Source: AC-32 sp963813435 (GTDB taxonomy: Bacteria; Actinomycetota; Thermoleophilia; Gaiellales; Gaiellaceae). Taken from it: a stretch of DNA of 64,000 nt. Shown here one piece after another: positions 52,864-62,485 of this stretch. The position numbers were made by a program, and so were the translations under genes. Every line of letters begins with the position of its first letter. The stretch's first letter is position 1. Below the pieces are notes generated by a model, which saw nothing but the letters and a program-made list of their open reading frames with translations, made no database searches and was not told the origin of the DNA. The stretch spans positions 1,054,001 to 1,118,000 of the forward strand of contig CAWEYY010000003.1 of the NCBI GenBank assembly GCA_963813435.1, given 5' to 3'.

Positions 52864-53367
52864 ATGTCCGCAGTTGCCAGCAAGACGCTCATCCCGACAG
52901 GCACCTGGGTCGTCGACCCGGCCCACACCACCATCGCCTTCCAGGTGACCGACACGACCGACCTGTTCAGCACGATCGTCGGCCGCTTCTCCGAGCTCGA
53001 GGGCCGGATCGAGGGCGGCGACGAGCCGACGTTCGCAGGCGTGGTCCGCGTCGCCAGCCTGCACACCGATCACGAGCAGCGCGACGCACACCTGCTCTCG
53101 CCCGACTTCCTCGAGGCAGAGAAGCACCCCGAGATTCGCTTCCGCTCCACGTCGATCGAGCCCGCCGGCGAAGACGCGTTCCGCGTCCGCGGCGAGCTGA
53201 CGATCAAGGAGACGCCCTTCGAGATCGAGCTCGAGACGCGCATTCGCGGTCTCGGCCGCGGCCAGCTCGGCGACGAGCGGCTCGTCCTCGACGCGCGCGG
53301 CGCGTTCGAGTGGGGCACGACCACCGTCGAGCTCACGGTCGCCGTCTCGGCGGCCAAGGAGGCGTAG
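52864..53367 (+). CDS. YceI-family lipocalin-like protein
   Basis: 167 residues from ATG 52864, with GAGGAGG nine bases upstream. GTWVVDPAHTTIAFQV is the characteristic YceI opening, followed by strands with GRFSELEGRIEGGDEP and, at the C-terminus, FEWGTTTVELTVAVSA. The fold binds isoprenoid-like lipids. There is no signal peptide, so it is probably cytoplasmic, unlike E. coli YceI. It is the first gene of a likely MarR-controlled operon. Confidence 0.9.
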   Translation: MSAVASKTLIPTGTWVVDPAHTTIAFQVTDTTDLFSTIVGRFSELEGRIEGGDEPTFAGVVRVASLHTDHEQRDAHLLSPDFLEAEKHPEIRFRSTSIEPAGEDAFRVRGELTIKETPFEIELETRIRGLGRGQLGDERLVLDARGAFEWGTTTVELTVAVSAAKEA

Positions 53368-53372
53368 CCCGC

Positions 53373-53927
53373 GTGAAAGTCCTGGGAATCGCCGGCAGTC
53401 TCCGCTCGGGCTCGCACAACCGCGCGCTGATCCGAGCAGCGCGCGAGCTCGCTCGCCCGGACGTGGAGATCGTCGAGTTCGATCTCCGCGGGCTGCCGTT
53501 CTACGACGGCGACGTCGAGGCAGCCGGCGATCCCGAGGCCGTCGCTACGTTCAAGGACGCGATCCGCTCGGCGGACGCGCTCCTGATCGCGACACCGGAG
53601 TACAACCACGGAATCCCGGGCGTGCTGAAGAACGCAATCGACTGGGCCTCCCGCCCGGCGCTCGCGTCGCCGCTGGCCGGCAAGCCGGTGGCGATCATGG
53701 GCGCCTCGACGGGGCGCGGTGGAACCCGGCGCGCTCAGGGACAGCTCCGCGCGGCGTTGGTGTTCCCGCGCGCGGTCGTGCTCGACGAGCCCGAGGTCCT
53801 TGTTCCCGAGGCGTACATGCGCTTCGACGAGGACGGCCGGCTCGTCGATGAAGAGACGCGCGCGTCCATTGCGGAGCTCCTGGATTCTCTCGCGGGCGTC
53901 GCGGGCGGTGTTACGCTCGCGGCGTGA
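53373..53927 (+). CDS. NADPH-dependent FMN reductase (flavodoxin-fold)
   Basis: 184 residues, GTG start five bases after the YceI stop, with GGAGG inside the YceI end. FMN-binding motifs are GIAGSLRSGSHNRALIRA and TPEYNHGIPGVLKNAIDWAS; MGASTGRGGTRRAQGQLR is the last loop. Family members reduce quinones, chromate or azo compounds, or supply FMNH2. Together with YceI and MarR it suggests defence against redox-active compounds. Confidence 0.92.
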   Translation: MKVLGIAGSLRSGSHNRALIRAARELARPDVEIVEFDLRGLPFYDGDVEAAGDPEAVATFKDAIRSADALLIATPEYNHGIPGVLKNAIDWASRPALASPLAGKPVAIMGASTGRGGTRRAQGQLRAALVFPRAVVLDEPEVLVPEAYMRFDEDGRLVDEETRASIAELLDSLAGVAGGVTLAA

Positions 53928-54304
53928 GCACCGTCGCCGAGCTGATGACCGAGGACGTTCTGACCGTCGCGCCCGAGGACACGATCGGAGAGACGGCGCA
54001 GAAGATGGTCGAGCTCGGCGTGAGCTCGGCCGTCGTCTCGGACTACGGCCGGCTGATCGGGATCGTCACCGAGCGCGACCTGACACGCGCGGTGGCCGGC
54101 CGCGTGCACACGAGCGAGGCCCGAGTCCGCGAGTGGATGACCGCCGACCCGGTGACGCTCACAGCCGACGCCTCTCCCACCGAGGCCGCCCAGATCATGC
54201 TCGACAACGGCTTTCGGCACATCCCGATCGTCGAGGACGAGCGCACCGTCGGGATCGTCAGCATCCGCGATGTCGTGCGCTGGACCACCGAAGAACCCGT
54301 CTAA
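53924..54304 (+). CDS. Two-CBS-domain protein
   Basis: 126 residues; GTGA overlap with the FMN-reductase stop shows translational coupling. Tandem CBS: VAELMTEDVLTVAPEDTIGE and REWMTADPVTLTADASPTEA, ending GIVSIRDVVRWTTEEP. It could sense nucleotides and modulate the redox enzymes of the operon. The stop lies at the start of repeat copy B. Confidence 0.9.
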   Translation: MSTVAELMTEDVLTVAPEDTIGETAQKMVELGVSSAVVSDYGRLIGIVTERDLTRAVAGRVHTSEARVREWMTADPVTLTADASPTEAAQIMLDNGFRHIPIVEDERTVGIVSIRDVVRWTTEEPV

Positions 54305-54370
54305 GGCGTTCGCTTGCGACGCCGACCATAAGAGGCCGTGCCGGCTCTGCCGGTGCGGCCGTCTAACGCC
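54301..54370 (-). repeat. Intergenic inverted repeat copy B (REP-like), with stem-loop
   Basis: Reverse-complement match of 46236-46304 (63 of 70 positions by eye). It begins at the CBS gene's stop codon and contains a GCCGGC/GCCGGT stem, so it may act as a terminator. Confidence 0.8.
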
Positions 54371-54490
54371 GTCCGCTACTGTGTGAGCACGGGTCGGCAC
54401 TGGGTCGGCCCGGTGAGATGAGCTTCTCGTTCCTCCTTCGGGCGTATCGAGGCAGGCAAGTCTCGATCCCGAACATAGGAGTCGAACAAC

Positions 54491-55660
54491 ATGTCACAGC
54501 AGTCTTTTCGCGAGCTCGGCGTGTCTGCGCCCGTCGCCGACGCGCTCGCCGCTCGCTCGATCCACGAGCCCTTCCGGATTCAGGAGCTCGTTCTCCCCGA
54601 CGCGCTCGGAGGAGTGGACGTCCTCGTCCGCTCGCCGACCGGGTCAGGGAAGACCCTCGCCTTCGCTCTCGCGATCGTCGAGCGCACGCCTCGCGGGGCG
54701 GCGCGTCCTTCGGCGCTCGTGCTCGTGCCCACGCGCGAGCTCGCCTCGCAGGTGACCGACGAGTTCCGGTCGCTCGCAAAGGCCAAGGGGCTCACGGTCG
54801 CAGCCGCGTACGGAGGCGTCCCGCTGCGCGCGCAGGCGAAGCGCGCGAACCAGGCGCACATCCTCGTCGCTACCCCCGGCCGGCTCGAGGATCTCGCGCA
54901 GCGGCGCCTCGTCGATCTTTCGCACGTCCGCACGCTCATCCTGGACGAGGCCGACCGGATGCTCGACATGGGCTTTCAGCCCCAGGTCGACCGGATCGTG
55001 CGCCGCCTGCCGCGGAACCGGCAGACGATGTTCTTCTCGGCGACGCTCGACGGCGAGGTCGGCGAGCTCGCCCGCGCGTACACCAACAACGCGTCACGCA
55101 TCGAGGGCGATCTTTCGCTCTCGCAGCAGCCGGGCGAGATCGAGCACCACTTCGTTTCGGTGACGACGGACACGAAGGTGGAGACGCTGGTCGAGCACAT
55201 CAAGTCGTCGAGCTCAACCCTGGTTTTCGTCCGGACGAAGCGCGGGGCCGACCGGCTGGTGCAGAGGCTGGCCCGCCACGACGTCAGAGCGGTGGCGATG
55301 CACGGCGACCTGTCGCAGAGAGCCCGCGAGAGCGCCCTCGCCCGATTCGAGAGTGGCAAGGTCGCAACCCTCGTCGCCACGGACGTGGCCGCGCGAGGGC
55401 TCGACCTCGACGACGTCACGCACGTGATCAACTACGACCCGCCCGAGGAGGACAAGGGGTACGTCCATCGCACCGGCCGCACGGGCCGGGCAGGCCGCAG
55501 CGGCACCGCGATCACGCTCGTGCTCCCCGAGCAGCAGGCCAACACGAGCCGCGTCGCCCGCCGGCTCGGGCACAGGGACCGATTCGAAGAGGGCGGCATG
55601 CCCTCGGCTCCCGCCAAGCTCGTCTACACGAGCCGCCGCGGGCGCCGCTCGAAGTGGTAG
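54491..55660 (+). CDS. DEAD-box RNA helicase (RhlE/DeaD-like)
   Basis: 389 residues. The Q motif segment HEPFRIQELVLPDALGG, motif I PTGSGKT, Ia VPTRELASQ, II LDEADRML (DEAD), III SATLDGE, V TDVAARGLDLDDV and VI HRTGRTGRAGR are all intact. There is no long basic C-terminal extension. The roughly 120-base AT-moderate upstream region may be a cold-shock type leader, but no such element is recognised. It probably remodels ribosomal or mRNA structures. Confidence 0.94.
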   Translation: MSQQSFRELGVSAPVADALAARSIHEPFRIQELVLPDALGGVDVLVRSPTGSGKTLAFALAIVERTPRGAARPSALVLVPTRELASQVTDEFRSLAKAKGLTVAAAYGGVPLRAQAKRANQAHILVATPGRLEDLAQRRLVDLSHVRTLILDEADRMLDMGFQPQVDRIVRRLPRNRQTMFFSATLDGEVGELARAYTNNASRIEGDLSLSQQPGEIEHHFVSVTTDTKVETLVEHIKSSSSTLVFVRTKRGADRLVQRLARHDVRAVAMHGDLSQRARESALARFESGKVATLVATDVAARGLDLDDVTHVINYDPPEEDKGYVHRTGRTGRAGRSGTAITLVLPEQQANTSRVARRLGHRDRFEEGGMPSAPAKLVYTSRRGRRSKW

Positions 55661-55697
55661 CGCGCTAGAGGAGCTCGAGAACGACGGAAGAGCCCTC

Positions 55698-56438
<741 letters not shown>

Positions 56439-56454
56439 CCGGTCTCCTCTCGGG

Positions 56455-57918
56455 TCAGTCGACGTGGCGCAGGGCATCGGCAGGGCGGAGCCTTGAGGCA
56501 CGGAATGCCCCCGCTGCTCCGGCGACGAGCCCGCCGGCCACGGCGAGCACGACCGCGAGCGCGACCACGCCGAGCGAGAGCGGAGCGCTGAGGGAGATCG
56601 TCGACGAGCTCGAGCTCGCGACCGCCCCCTGCCCGAACGGGCCCGGGCCGCCGATGCCGAGGCCGGAGGGTGCAGCCGCGGCGATGGTCGCAGTCAGCGA
56701 CGGGGCGAAGGTCGTGATCGCGAGCGCGCCGAGCACGCCGATCGCGATTCCGACCGCCGCTCCGCCGAGTCCCTGGAGAAGCGACTCTCCCGTCACCTGG
56801 CGGACGACGAGCCATTGCGACCAGCCGAGCGCCTTCAACGTGCCGAACTCGCGCACACGCTTCGCCACCGACGCGAGTGTCAGCAGCGCCGCGATCAGGA
56901 CTGCGCCTACCAGGGCCACGATCTCGAGCGCGACGCCGAGCTTGCCGGTCAGGTTCTTCGCATCCGTCAGCGAGCCGGAGACGCGGTCGGCGATGGTCTT
57001 CGCAGTGGTCACCGAGGCTCCCGAGAACGACGCCGTGATCTCCTTCGAGACGGCGCCGACACTGCCTGCGCTCGCCGCTCGTACGTAGACCGTGTTCACG
57101 CGGCCGGTTCGCCCGGAGAGCTTCTGCAGCTGGCCGAGCTTGACGTAGATGTCTGAGGACTGCCCGCCGACGGGCGTCTTGGCGATCCCCACGACCGTGA
57201 ACTTCCTGCCCCCGAGCGAGACGGTGTCGCCCACGGCCAGGCTCTTGCGCTTCGCGTACGCGACGTCGAGGATCGCCTCGCGCGCGGCGCCCGCCGAGAA
57301 ATAGTGCCCGCTCGACAACTGACCGGGGGTGACAGCGCCGAGCGCCGAGTGGGTCTGGTCGACGCCCGAGACGCTCGTGGCATTGAAGTTGATGCTTCTC
57401 GGGCCGTTGAAGCCACCGCCGCCGGACGGCGGCCCGAAGCCGCCTCCCGGGGAGGCGTTTTGGCTTGGCACGGTCCCGGAGATATGGGCGACGTTGAGGG
57501 TCAGGCCCCCTGCCGCCGACTGCACGTCCGCGAGGCCGGCGATCTGCGAGACCTTCGAGGCCGCGAAGCTGAGCTGCCCCGAGGGGAGGAAGACGTCACG
57601 GGAGAAATGCGCGCCCGCCTTGAGGCCGCTGAACCCGAGGCGGCCGGGGCCGTTCTCGCGGCGGAGCTGATTCCGCTCGCTCGGGGAGAGGTTCTGGAAC
57701 CCGCCAGAGCCGGAGAGGCGGAGCGGCCGCGTCACGGACATGTCTGTGCCGATCCCGGTCAGAGGCTTCAGCACCTTGGCCTGGGCCTCGTCGAGACCAT
57801 TCGAGAGTGCGCTGACGATGATCACGAGACCGACGCCGACACCGAGCCCGAGCGCGGTCAGGACTGCGCGACCCTTCCGACGCCGGAGCTCCGAGAGCAT
57901 GTACATGAAGGACGTCAT
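56455..57918 (-). CDS. MacB/FtsX-type ABC transporter permease
   Basis: 487 residues. The first membrane helix (LTALGLGVGVGLVIIVSALS) is followed by a periplasmic/extracellular domain (about residues 45-330, glycine-rich around QNASPGGGFGPPSGGGG) and three C-terminal helices in the FtsX core (IVALVGAVLIAALLTLASVA, VGIAIGVLGALAITTFA, LGVVALAVVLAVAGGLVAGA). This is the MacB topology. Export of lipids, peptides or drugs across or out of the membrane is likely. The glycine-rich insertion is unusual. Confidence 0.9.
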   Translation of the reverse strand: MTSFMYMLSELRRRKGRAVLTALGLGVGVGLVIIVSALSNGLDEAQAKVLKPLTGIGTDMSVTRPLRLSGSGGFQNLSPSERNQLRRENGPGRLGFSGLKAGAHFSRDVFLPSGQLSFAASKVSQIAGLADVQSAAGGLTLNVAHISGTVPSQNASPGGGFGPPSGGGGFNGPRSINFNATSVSGVDQTHSALGAVTPGQLSSGHYFSAGAAREAILDVAYAKRKSLAVGDTVSLGGRKFTVVGIAKTPVGGQSSDIYVKLGQLQKLSGRTGRVNTVYVRAASAGSVGAVSKEITASFSGASVTTAKTIADRVSGSLTDAKNLTGKLGVALEIVALVGAVLIAALLTLASVAKRVREFGTLKALGWSQWLVVRQVTGESLLQGLGGAAVGIAIGVLGALAITTFAPSLTATIAAAAPSGLGIGGPGPFGQGAVASSSSSTISLSAPLSLGVVALAVVLAVAGGLVAGAAGAFRASRLRPADALRHVD

Positions 57919-57993
57919 GTTCCGCCCGACTAAACCACCACTCTCTGAGAGCGAGCTATGCGCGGGTTAAGAACTGTCTAAGAGCAGAGTCCG

Positions 57994-59046
57994 TCAGACC
58001 AGCTCGAGCTGGCGGTGAGCCTCGAGGCCGGAGACGCCGACGCCCAGGAGGCGGAGCGGCCCGGCGCGGTCGCCCAGCGCGCGGTCGAGGAGAGCGCACG
58101 CGAGCTCCCAGATTCGCTCCGGATCGTCGATTCCGACCGGGAGCGTCGTCGAGCGCGAGCGGATCGAGAAGTCCGGGTAACGAACCTTCGTCGTGACCGT
58201 GCGGCCAGCCTGGGCGGAGGCCTTCAACCGCTCCGAGACCGTCTCGGACAGGCTTCGTAGCTCCTCATGGAGCCGCTCGATCTCGGCCACGTCGCGGGGA
58301 AACGTCTCCTCGGCGCTGATCGAGATCGTCTCGGTCGAGAGCTCGAGCTTGCGCGGGTCGATGCCTAGTGCGCGGTCGCGCAGGAGCGGGCCGAGCTTGC
58401 CGGGGATCAGCCGCCGCAGCTCGTCGTCGGGAAGCGCGGCGAGAGCGCCGATCGTCTCGACGCCCGCGCCTCGTAGCCGCTCCTCGGCCTTCGGCCCCAC
58501 TCCCGGCAGCCGCCGCACGTCGAACGGCGCGAGGAACTCGGCCTCGCGGCCGGCCGGGACGACGGTCAAGCCGCCCGGCTTGCGCCGGTCGCTCGCGATC
58601 TTGGCCACGACCTTGCACGACGCGACGCCGAGCGCGCACGTGAGGCTCGTCGTCCCGCGCACGGCCGACTGGACCGCCTCGGCAACCACGCGCGCACGGC
58701 CGAAGTCGGAAGCCACCTCCCCCACGTCGAGATAGCCCTCGTCCATCCCGGTCCGCTCGACGGTCGGGACGACCTCGCGCACCGCATCCCAGACCGCGCG
58801 CGAATACTCCTTGTAGAGACGGTGCCGCGGTCGCAGGAAGACGGCATGAGGACAGCGGCGCAGGGCCTCCGCGCACGACATCGCCGAATGGATCCCGAAG
58901 CGGCGCGCTGCGTAGTTGGCCGTCGCCACGACCCCGCGCCCGTGCGGGTCGCCGCCGACGACGAGCGGCCTCGCCTTCAGCAAAGGCGCCTCCAACTCCT
59001 CGACCGCCGCGAAGAATGCGTCCAAATCGAGGTGCGCGACGATCAC
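57994..59046 (-). CDS. DNA polymerase IV (second Y-family polymerase)
   Basis: 350 residues from GTG 59046. Catalytic residues are in VAHLDLDAFFAAVEELEAP and TGMDEGYLDV. A helix-hairpin-helix (RLPGVGPKAEERLRGAGV) and a little finger with LPVGIDDPERI follow, ending in HRQLELV, a weak clamp-binding motif. The start overlaps the stop of the antiporter gene (GTGA), so it is translationally coupled to a transporter, an odd partner. No LexA box lies near it, in contrast to the dinB gene at 38-39 kb. Confidence 0.92.
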   Translation of the reverse strand: MIVAHLDLDAFFAAVEELEAPLLKARPLVVGGDPHGRGVVATANYAARRFGIHSAMSCAEALRRCPHAVFLRPRHRLYKEYSRAVWDAVREVVPTVERTGMDEGYLDVGEVASDFGRARVVAEAVQSAVRGTTSLTCALGVASCKVVAKIASDRRKPGGLTVVPAGREAEFLAPFDVRRLPGVGPKAEERLRGAGVETIGALAALPDDELRRLIPGKLGPLLRDRALGIDPRKLELSTETISISAEETFPRDVAEIERLHEELRSLSETVSERLKASAQAGRTVTTKVRYPDFSIRSRSTTLPVGIDDPERIWELACALLDRALGDRAGPLRLLGVGVSGLEAHRQLELV

Positions 59047-60248
59047 GACTTGTCCTCGACGAGCCGCATCGGCACTCCCAGGCGGCGCGCGACGTACGGG
59101 ATGGTCGATCCCTGGAACACGACCGAGAGCAGGACGACGACGAATACGATTCCGTAGATCCGGTCCGCCCCGTCGACGTGCTGCAGGAGCGCGAAGGCCG
59201 CGAGCAGGATCGGGACCGCGCCCTTGAGGCCGCTCCACATGATGAACAGCCGTTCGCCGCGCTTTAGGCGGGAGGGCAGCAGCAGCGGCCAGACCCCGGC
59301 CGGCCGCGCGACGAACGCGAGGATCACCGCGAGCAGCACGGCGTCGACCCAGACGTCGCCGAGCGAGACATTGCTGATCGTCAGGCCGAGCGCGACGAAG
59401 ACGGCCACCTCGGCCAGGCTGGCGAGCGACTTGTGGAAGCTGATCACCTCGCGACGGTGCCGGTAGTCGGCATCCCCGATCAAGATGCCGGCGACGAAGA
59501 CGGCCAGGAACCCTGAGCCGTGCGCGACCGCGGCCACCCCGTAGATCAGCCCCGCGGCTGCCACGCTGCGTAAGGGGTAGAGAGCTGGGCTGGGTAGCTC
59601 CATGCGCCGCACCCACTGCATGAGCAGCAGCGCGCCGACGATCCCGATCGCGAGGCCGACCGACATCTCGACCACGAACTCGCGCACGACCACCCAGAAC
59701 GTCGCGTCGGCGTGGGTCGCGAGCTCGAGCATCCCGATCATGAGCGCGATCCCGACCGGGTCGTTCACGCCCGACTCGCCCTCGAGGATCGTGCCCGCGC
59801 GGCCGCCGACCTCGCGCTTTCCGAGCACGGAGAACATCACCGCGGGGTCGGTCGGGGCGAGTGCGGCCCCGAGCATCCCCGCGGCTGTCCACGAGAAGTC
59901 GAAGAGCCAGTGGCCCGCGACGGCGATCAGCGCAGCCGTGGCGAATGTGCTCAACGTCCCGAGCAGCGAGATCGGGACGGCCGCGACCCGGAAGCGGCGC
60001 CAGCCGATCCGGATCCCGCCGTCGAAGAGGATCGCGATCAGCGCGACGACCGCGACCCGCTCGACGTCCTGGATCGAGAGCTTGTCGCCCAGCTTCGGCG
60101 AGAAGTGCGCGGCGAGCGCGGCGGCCAGCAGGAAGATCGCGGGCGCGGGGATCGTAAACCGCTCGCTGAGCTTGTTCGTGAAGACCGCGAGCGCCAGGAA
60201 CCCCGAGACGGCGAGGACGATCAGCCCGAAGTCGGTGATCTCTGCCAC
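59043..60248 (-). CDS. Cation:proton antiporter (CPA1, NhaP-like)
   Basis: 401 residues with about 12 membrane spans. Ion-binding signatures are ALAPTDPAVMFSVLG (helix 5) and EGESGVNDPVGIALMIG (helix 6 ND motif). MWSGLKGAVPILLA is the later conserved segment. There is no long C-terminal regulatory domain. It exchanges Na+ or K+ for protons to control pH or salinity. It is the upstream gene of the coupled pair with the second DNA polymerase IV. Confidence 0.93.
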   Translation of the reverse strand: MAEITDFGLIVLAVSGFLALAVFTNKLSERFTIPAPAIFLLAAALAAHFSPKLGDKLSIQDVERVAVVALIAILFDGGIRIGWRRFRVAAVPISLLGTLSTFATAALIAVAGHWLFDFSWTAAGMLGAALAPTDPAVMFSVLGKREVGGRAGTILEGESGVNDPVGIALMIGMLELATHADATFWVVVREFVVEMSVGLAIGIVGALLLMQWVRRMELPSPALYPLRSVAAAGLIYGVAAVAHGSGFLAVFVAGILIGDADYRHRREVISFHKSLASLAEVAVFVALGLTISNVSLGDVWVDAVLLAVILAFVARPAGVWPLLLPSRLKRGERLFIMWSGLKGAVPILLAAFALLQHVDGADRIYGIVFVVVLLSVVFQGSTIPYVARRLGVPMRLVEDKS

Positions 60249-60278
60249 TAGCTCGAGCCTATTGGACGGGCTGGTCGG

Positions 60279-60836
60279 TTACGCGCCGGCCGCAGAGGCC
60301 CGTTTCGCGGCGTCCGCTGCGTCCTCCGCTGCGCGCTTGGCCCGGCCGAGCCGCTCGTCGTCGCCGGCGGTGGCCAGGTTCACCTCGATGAGCCGGACGG
60401 CGGCGCGCGCGGCGCCCGCCGCGAGCGCGGCGGCAGCAGACGCGTCGGCCCGGGCTGCGCCGTCTGCGCATGTGGCCGCCTCGGCGGCGGCGACCGCGAC
60501 GTCGGCCGCGGTCTCGGCGATCGCAAGTGGAACCTCGGCCGCGCGGACGAGGGCCCTGGCGAGACCGGAGTCCTTCCGCTCGAGCGCGGTCAGGGCGCTC
60601 TCGTAGGCCCGGGAGTCCTGGCCCGCGAGCGCTAGCAGCCGGTCGCGCAGCTCGAGCGCCTGCGCCCGCACGCCCTCCGCCCCGCTCCAACCCTCGGAGC
60701 GAGCGGCGGCCTTGGCGACGAGCGCAGCCGCGAGGGCGCCGCATGCGCCGGCGACCCAGCCGGATCCCGGAACGGCGTCGGCGGACGAGACGAGCTCCGC
60801 GAGCTCGTGGGCGTAGCGCGTCTCGTTCTCAGGCAC
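60279..60836 (-). CDS. Cyclodeaminase/cyclohydrolase family protein
   Basis: 185 residues, GTG start. The FTCD_C/FchA-type helical fold appears as PGSGWVAGACGALAAALVAK (the glycine-rich first helix), RDRLLALAGQDSRAYESALT and VPLAIAETAADVAVAAAEAA. Family members act on formimino- or methenyl-tetrahydrofolate, and related proteins occur in amino-acid breakdown. The start overlaps the dehydrogenase gene by eight bases. Confidence 0.85.
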   Translation of the reverse strand: MPENETRYAHELAELVSSADAVPGSGWVAGACGALAAALVAKAAARSEGWSGAEGVRAQALELRDRLLALAGQDSRAYESALTALERKDSGLARALVRAAEVPLAIAETAADVAVAAAEAATCADGAARADASAAAALAAGAARAAVRLIEVNLATAGDDERLGRAKRAAEDAADAAKRASAAGA

Positions 60837-61641
60837 GGGCAAGCCCCTGCAGGACGTCGTCGAGCGCAGCGTCGTCGAGACGCGGAGCGCGCCGGAAGAC
60901 CTCGGCGGCCGCGAGGTGGAAGCCGTCCGGGAGGCCGACGGCGTCGAAGGTCGCCGCGATCTCCTCCATCTCGGCGACCCAGCGCCAGCCCTTCCGTCCC
61001 GCCGAGCGGGCCGCGGAGTCGGAGCGCTCGAGCAGCTGCGGCAACGAGAGCCGCCACTCCTCCAGCAACGCGTCCTCGACGCCCTCGGCACGCGCAAGCG
61101 CGCGGATCGCCAGGAGCATTGCAGCCGTTCCCTTCGTCCAGGCCGCGTAGGCCATCTTCACGGCGGAGGCGTCGCCCGGATCTCCCGAGACGACGCGCGT
61201 CTCGAGCGCCGTGCCCTCGAAGAGCGCGGCCACCTCCGCTGCAGACGAGCCGGAGAGATAGAGCCGCGTGGTGCCGGCTTCACGCGGCGGCGAGCCGACG
61301 ATCCCGCCGTCGACGAAGCGGCTCACGAGCGTCGCGACCTCACGCGCCGTCGACGGAGAGACCGCGTTCGCGTCGACGTAGAGCCCCTCGAACCAGCCCA
61401 CGGAGCGTGCCACGCCGAGCGCGGCGTGCGGCGGGCAGATCGAGAGGATCACGTCGCTCGCCCGCGAGAGCTTCTCCACGTTGCCGGCGTCCACGAGGCC
61501 CGCCTGCTCGGCGCGGGCCGCGGTCTCGGAGCTCCGCCCGATCGAGGCCCAGAGCACCGTGTGGCCGGCGTCGCGCAGGGTCTTCCCCACGGCGGCGCCC
61601 ATCTCGCCCGGATGGATAAGGCCGATCACCGGTTGTGCCAT
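60829..61641 (-). CDS. NAD(P)-dependent dehydrogenase (6PGDH-like, DUF1932)
   Basis: 270 residues. The Rossmann fold starts IGLIHPGEMGAAVGKTLRD, followed by SDVILSICPPHAALGV and YVDANAVSPSTAREV. The C-terminal helical domain (SAVKMAYAAWTKGTAAMLLA) has the conserved Lys and is of the DUF1932 type seen in phosphogluconate/beta-hydroxyacid-dehydrogenase-like proteins. It lies between the cyclodeaminase and the M55 peptidase in one operon. Confidence 0.87.
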   Translation of the reverse strand: MAQPVIGLIHPGEMGAAVGKTLRDAGHTVLWASIGRSSETAARAEQAGLVDAGNVEKLSRASDVILSICPPHAALGVARSVGWFEGLYVDANAVSPSTAREVATLVSRFVDGGIVGSPPREAGTTRLYLSGSSAAEVAALFEGTALETRVVSGDPGDASAVKMAYAAWTKGTAAMLLAIRALARAEGVEDALLEEWRLSLPQLLERSDSAARSAGRKGWRWVAEMEEIAATFDAVGLPDGFHLAAAEVFRRAPRLDDAALDDVLQGLARA

Positions 61642-61656
61642 GAGCCGCGTCCCCGC

Positions 61657-62466
61657 CTAGAAGAAGAACTGCGTCCAGGCGGTCCACCAGTCGTCCGCGC
61701 GCGAGACGACCGTGCGCGGATCGAGCTGCTCGACGCCTGCGCGGTGGCGGAGCCGCTCGGCCGGGCCGGTCCACTTGTACTCGACCTTGATCTCGCACGG
61801 CTTGCCCGGGTCGTAGGGCGGGACCGCCTTCAGGTCGGAGAGCGCCTGCTGCGCGCCTGCCTCGATGAGCTCCCGCGCGCGGACCGGCGGCACCATGCGC
61901 GCGCTCTGCACGCCGAGCCCGACCTTCACCTCGACGGTCGTCAGCGCGCCGCCGAGGAGCGCCTTCCCCTCGACACACGCGGCACGGTCGCCGGTCACCA
62001 TCAGCACCGGGCAGCCCCACGTGCCGCAGAGCGCCGCGTTGATCCCCGTCTCCCCGACCTGCGTGCCGTTGAACCACAGGTTCTGGAAGTCGCGGCCGGA
62101 GACGGTGTGGTTCATCACGCCGTCCTCGGCGCCGGCCATCGCGTGCATGCCGACGAAGAGCGCCGCGTCCACGCCCTGCTCGAGAAACGCGGTGTACTCC
62201 GTCCACTCCTCCTGGACGACGTACTCGCAGTCGGGGTCGAGGTCCTCGGGCAGCAACGAGTTGAAGCTGTAGTCCTCGCCCGCCCCGTGACAGTCCATGA
62301 CGACGATCTCCGTGCCGCCCGCGGCCTTGGCGCCGCGCACTGCCGCGTTGATCTCCTGCGTGTAGAGCTTGCGGCCTTCCTCGTAGAGCGGCTTGCCGGC
62401 GGAGGTCTGGTCGCCGCGGACGATCCCGGCCACGCCCTCCATGTCGCTGATGATGAAGACCTTCAC
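61657..62466 (-). CDS. M55 family D-aminopeptidase (DppA-like)
   Basis: 269 residues. The Zn-binding motifs SDMEGVAGI, VVMDCHGAGEDYSFN and FVGMHAMAGAEDGVMNHT match DppA, a self-compartmentalising zinc peptidase acting on D-alanine peptides. It heads an operon with a dehydrogenase and a cyclodeaminase. D-amino-acid or peptidoglycan-fragment salvage is a reasonable inference. It is divergent from the SDR gene with about 20 bases between the starts. Confidence 0.93.
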   Translation of the reverse strand: MKVFIISDMEGVAGIVRGDQTSAGKPLYEEGRKLYTQEINAAVRGAKAAGGTEIVVMDCHGAGEDYSFNSLLPEDLDPDCEYVVQEEWTEYTAFLEQGVDAALFVGMHAMAGAEDGVMNHTVSGRDFQNLWFNGTQVGETGINAALCGTWGCPVLMVTGDRAACVEGKALLGGALTTVEVKVGLGVQSARMVPPVRARELIEAGAQQALSDLKAVPPYDPGKPCEIKVEYKWTGPAERLRHRAGVEQLDPRTVVSRADDWWTAWTQFFF

Positions 62467-62485
62467 CCCTGTAGCTTTTCACGCC

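Noticed and set aside
59047..59892. In-frame N-terminal extension of the second DNA polymerase IV
   Set aside because: It would overlap the NhaP-like antiporter gene on the same strand in another frame and is Arg/Gly-rich; the GTGA overlap at 59043-59046 gives the real start.
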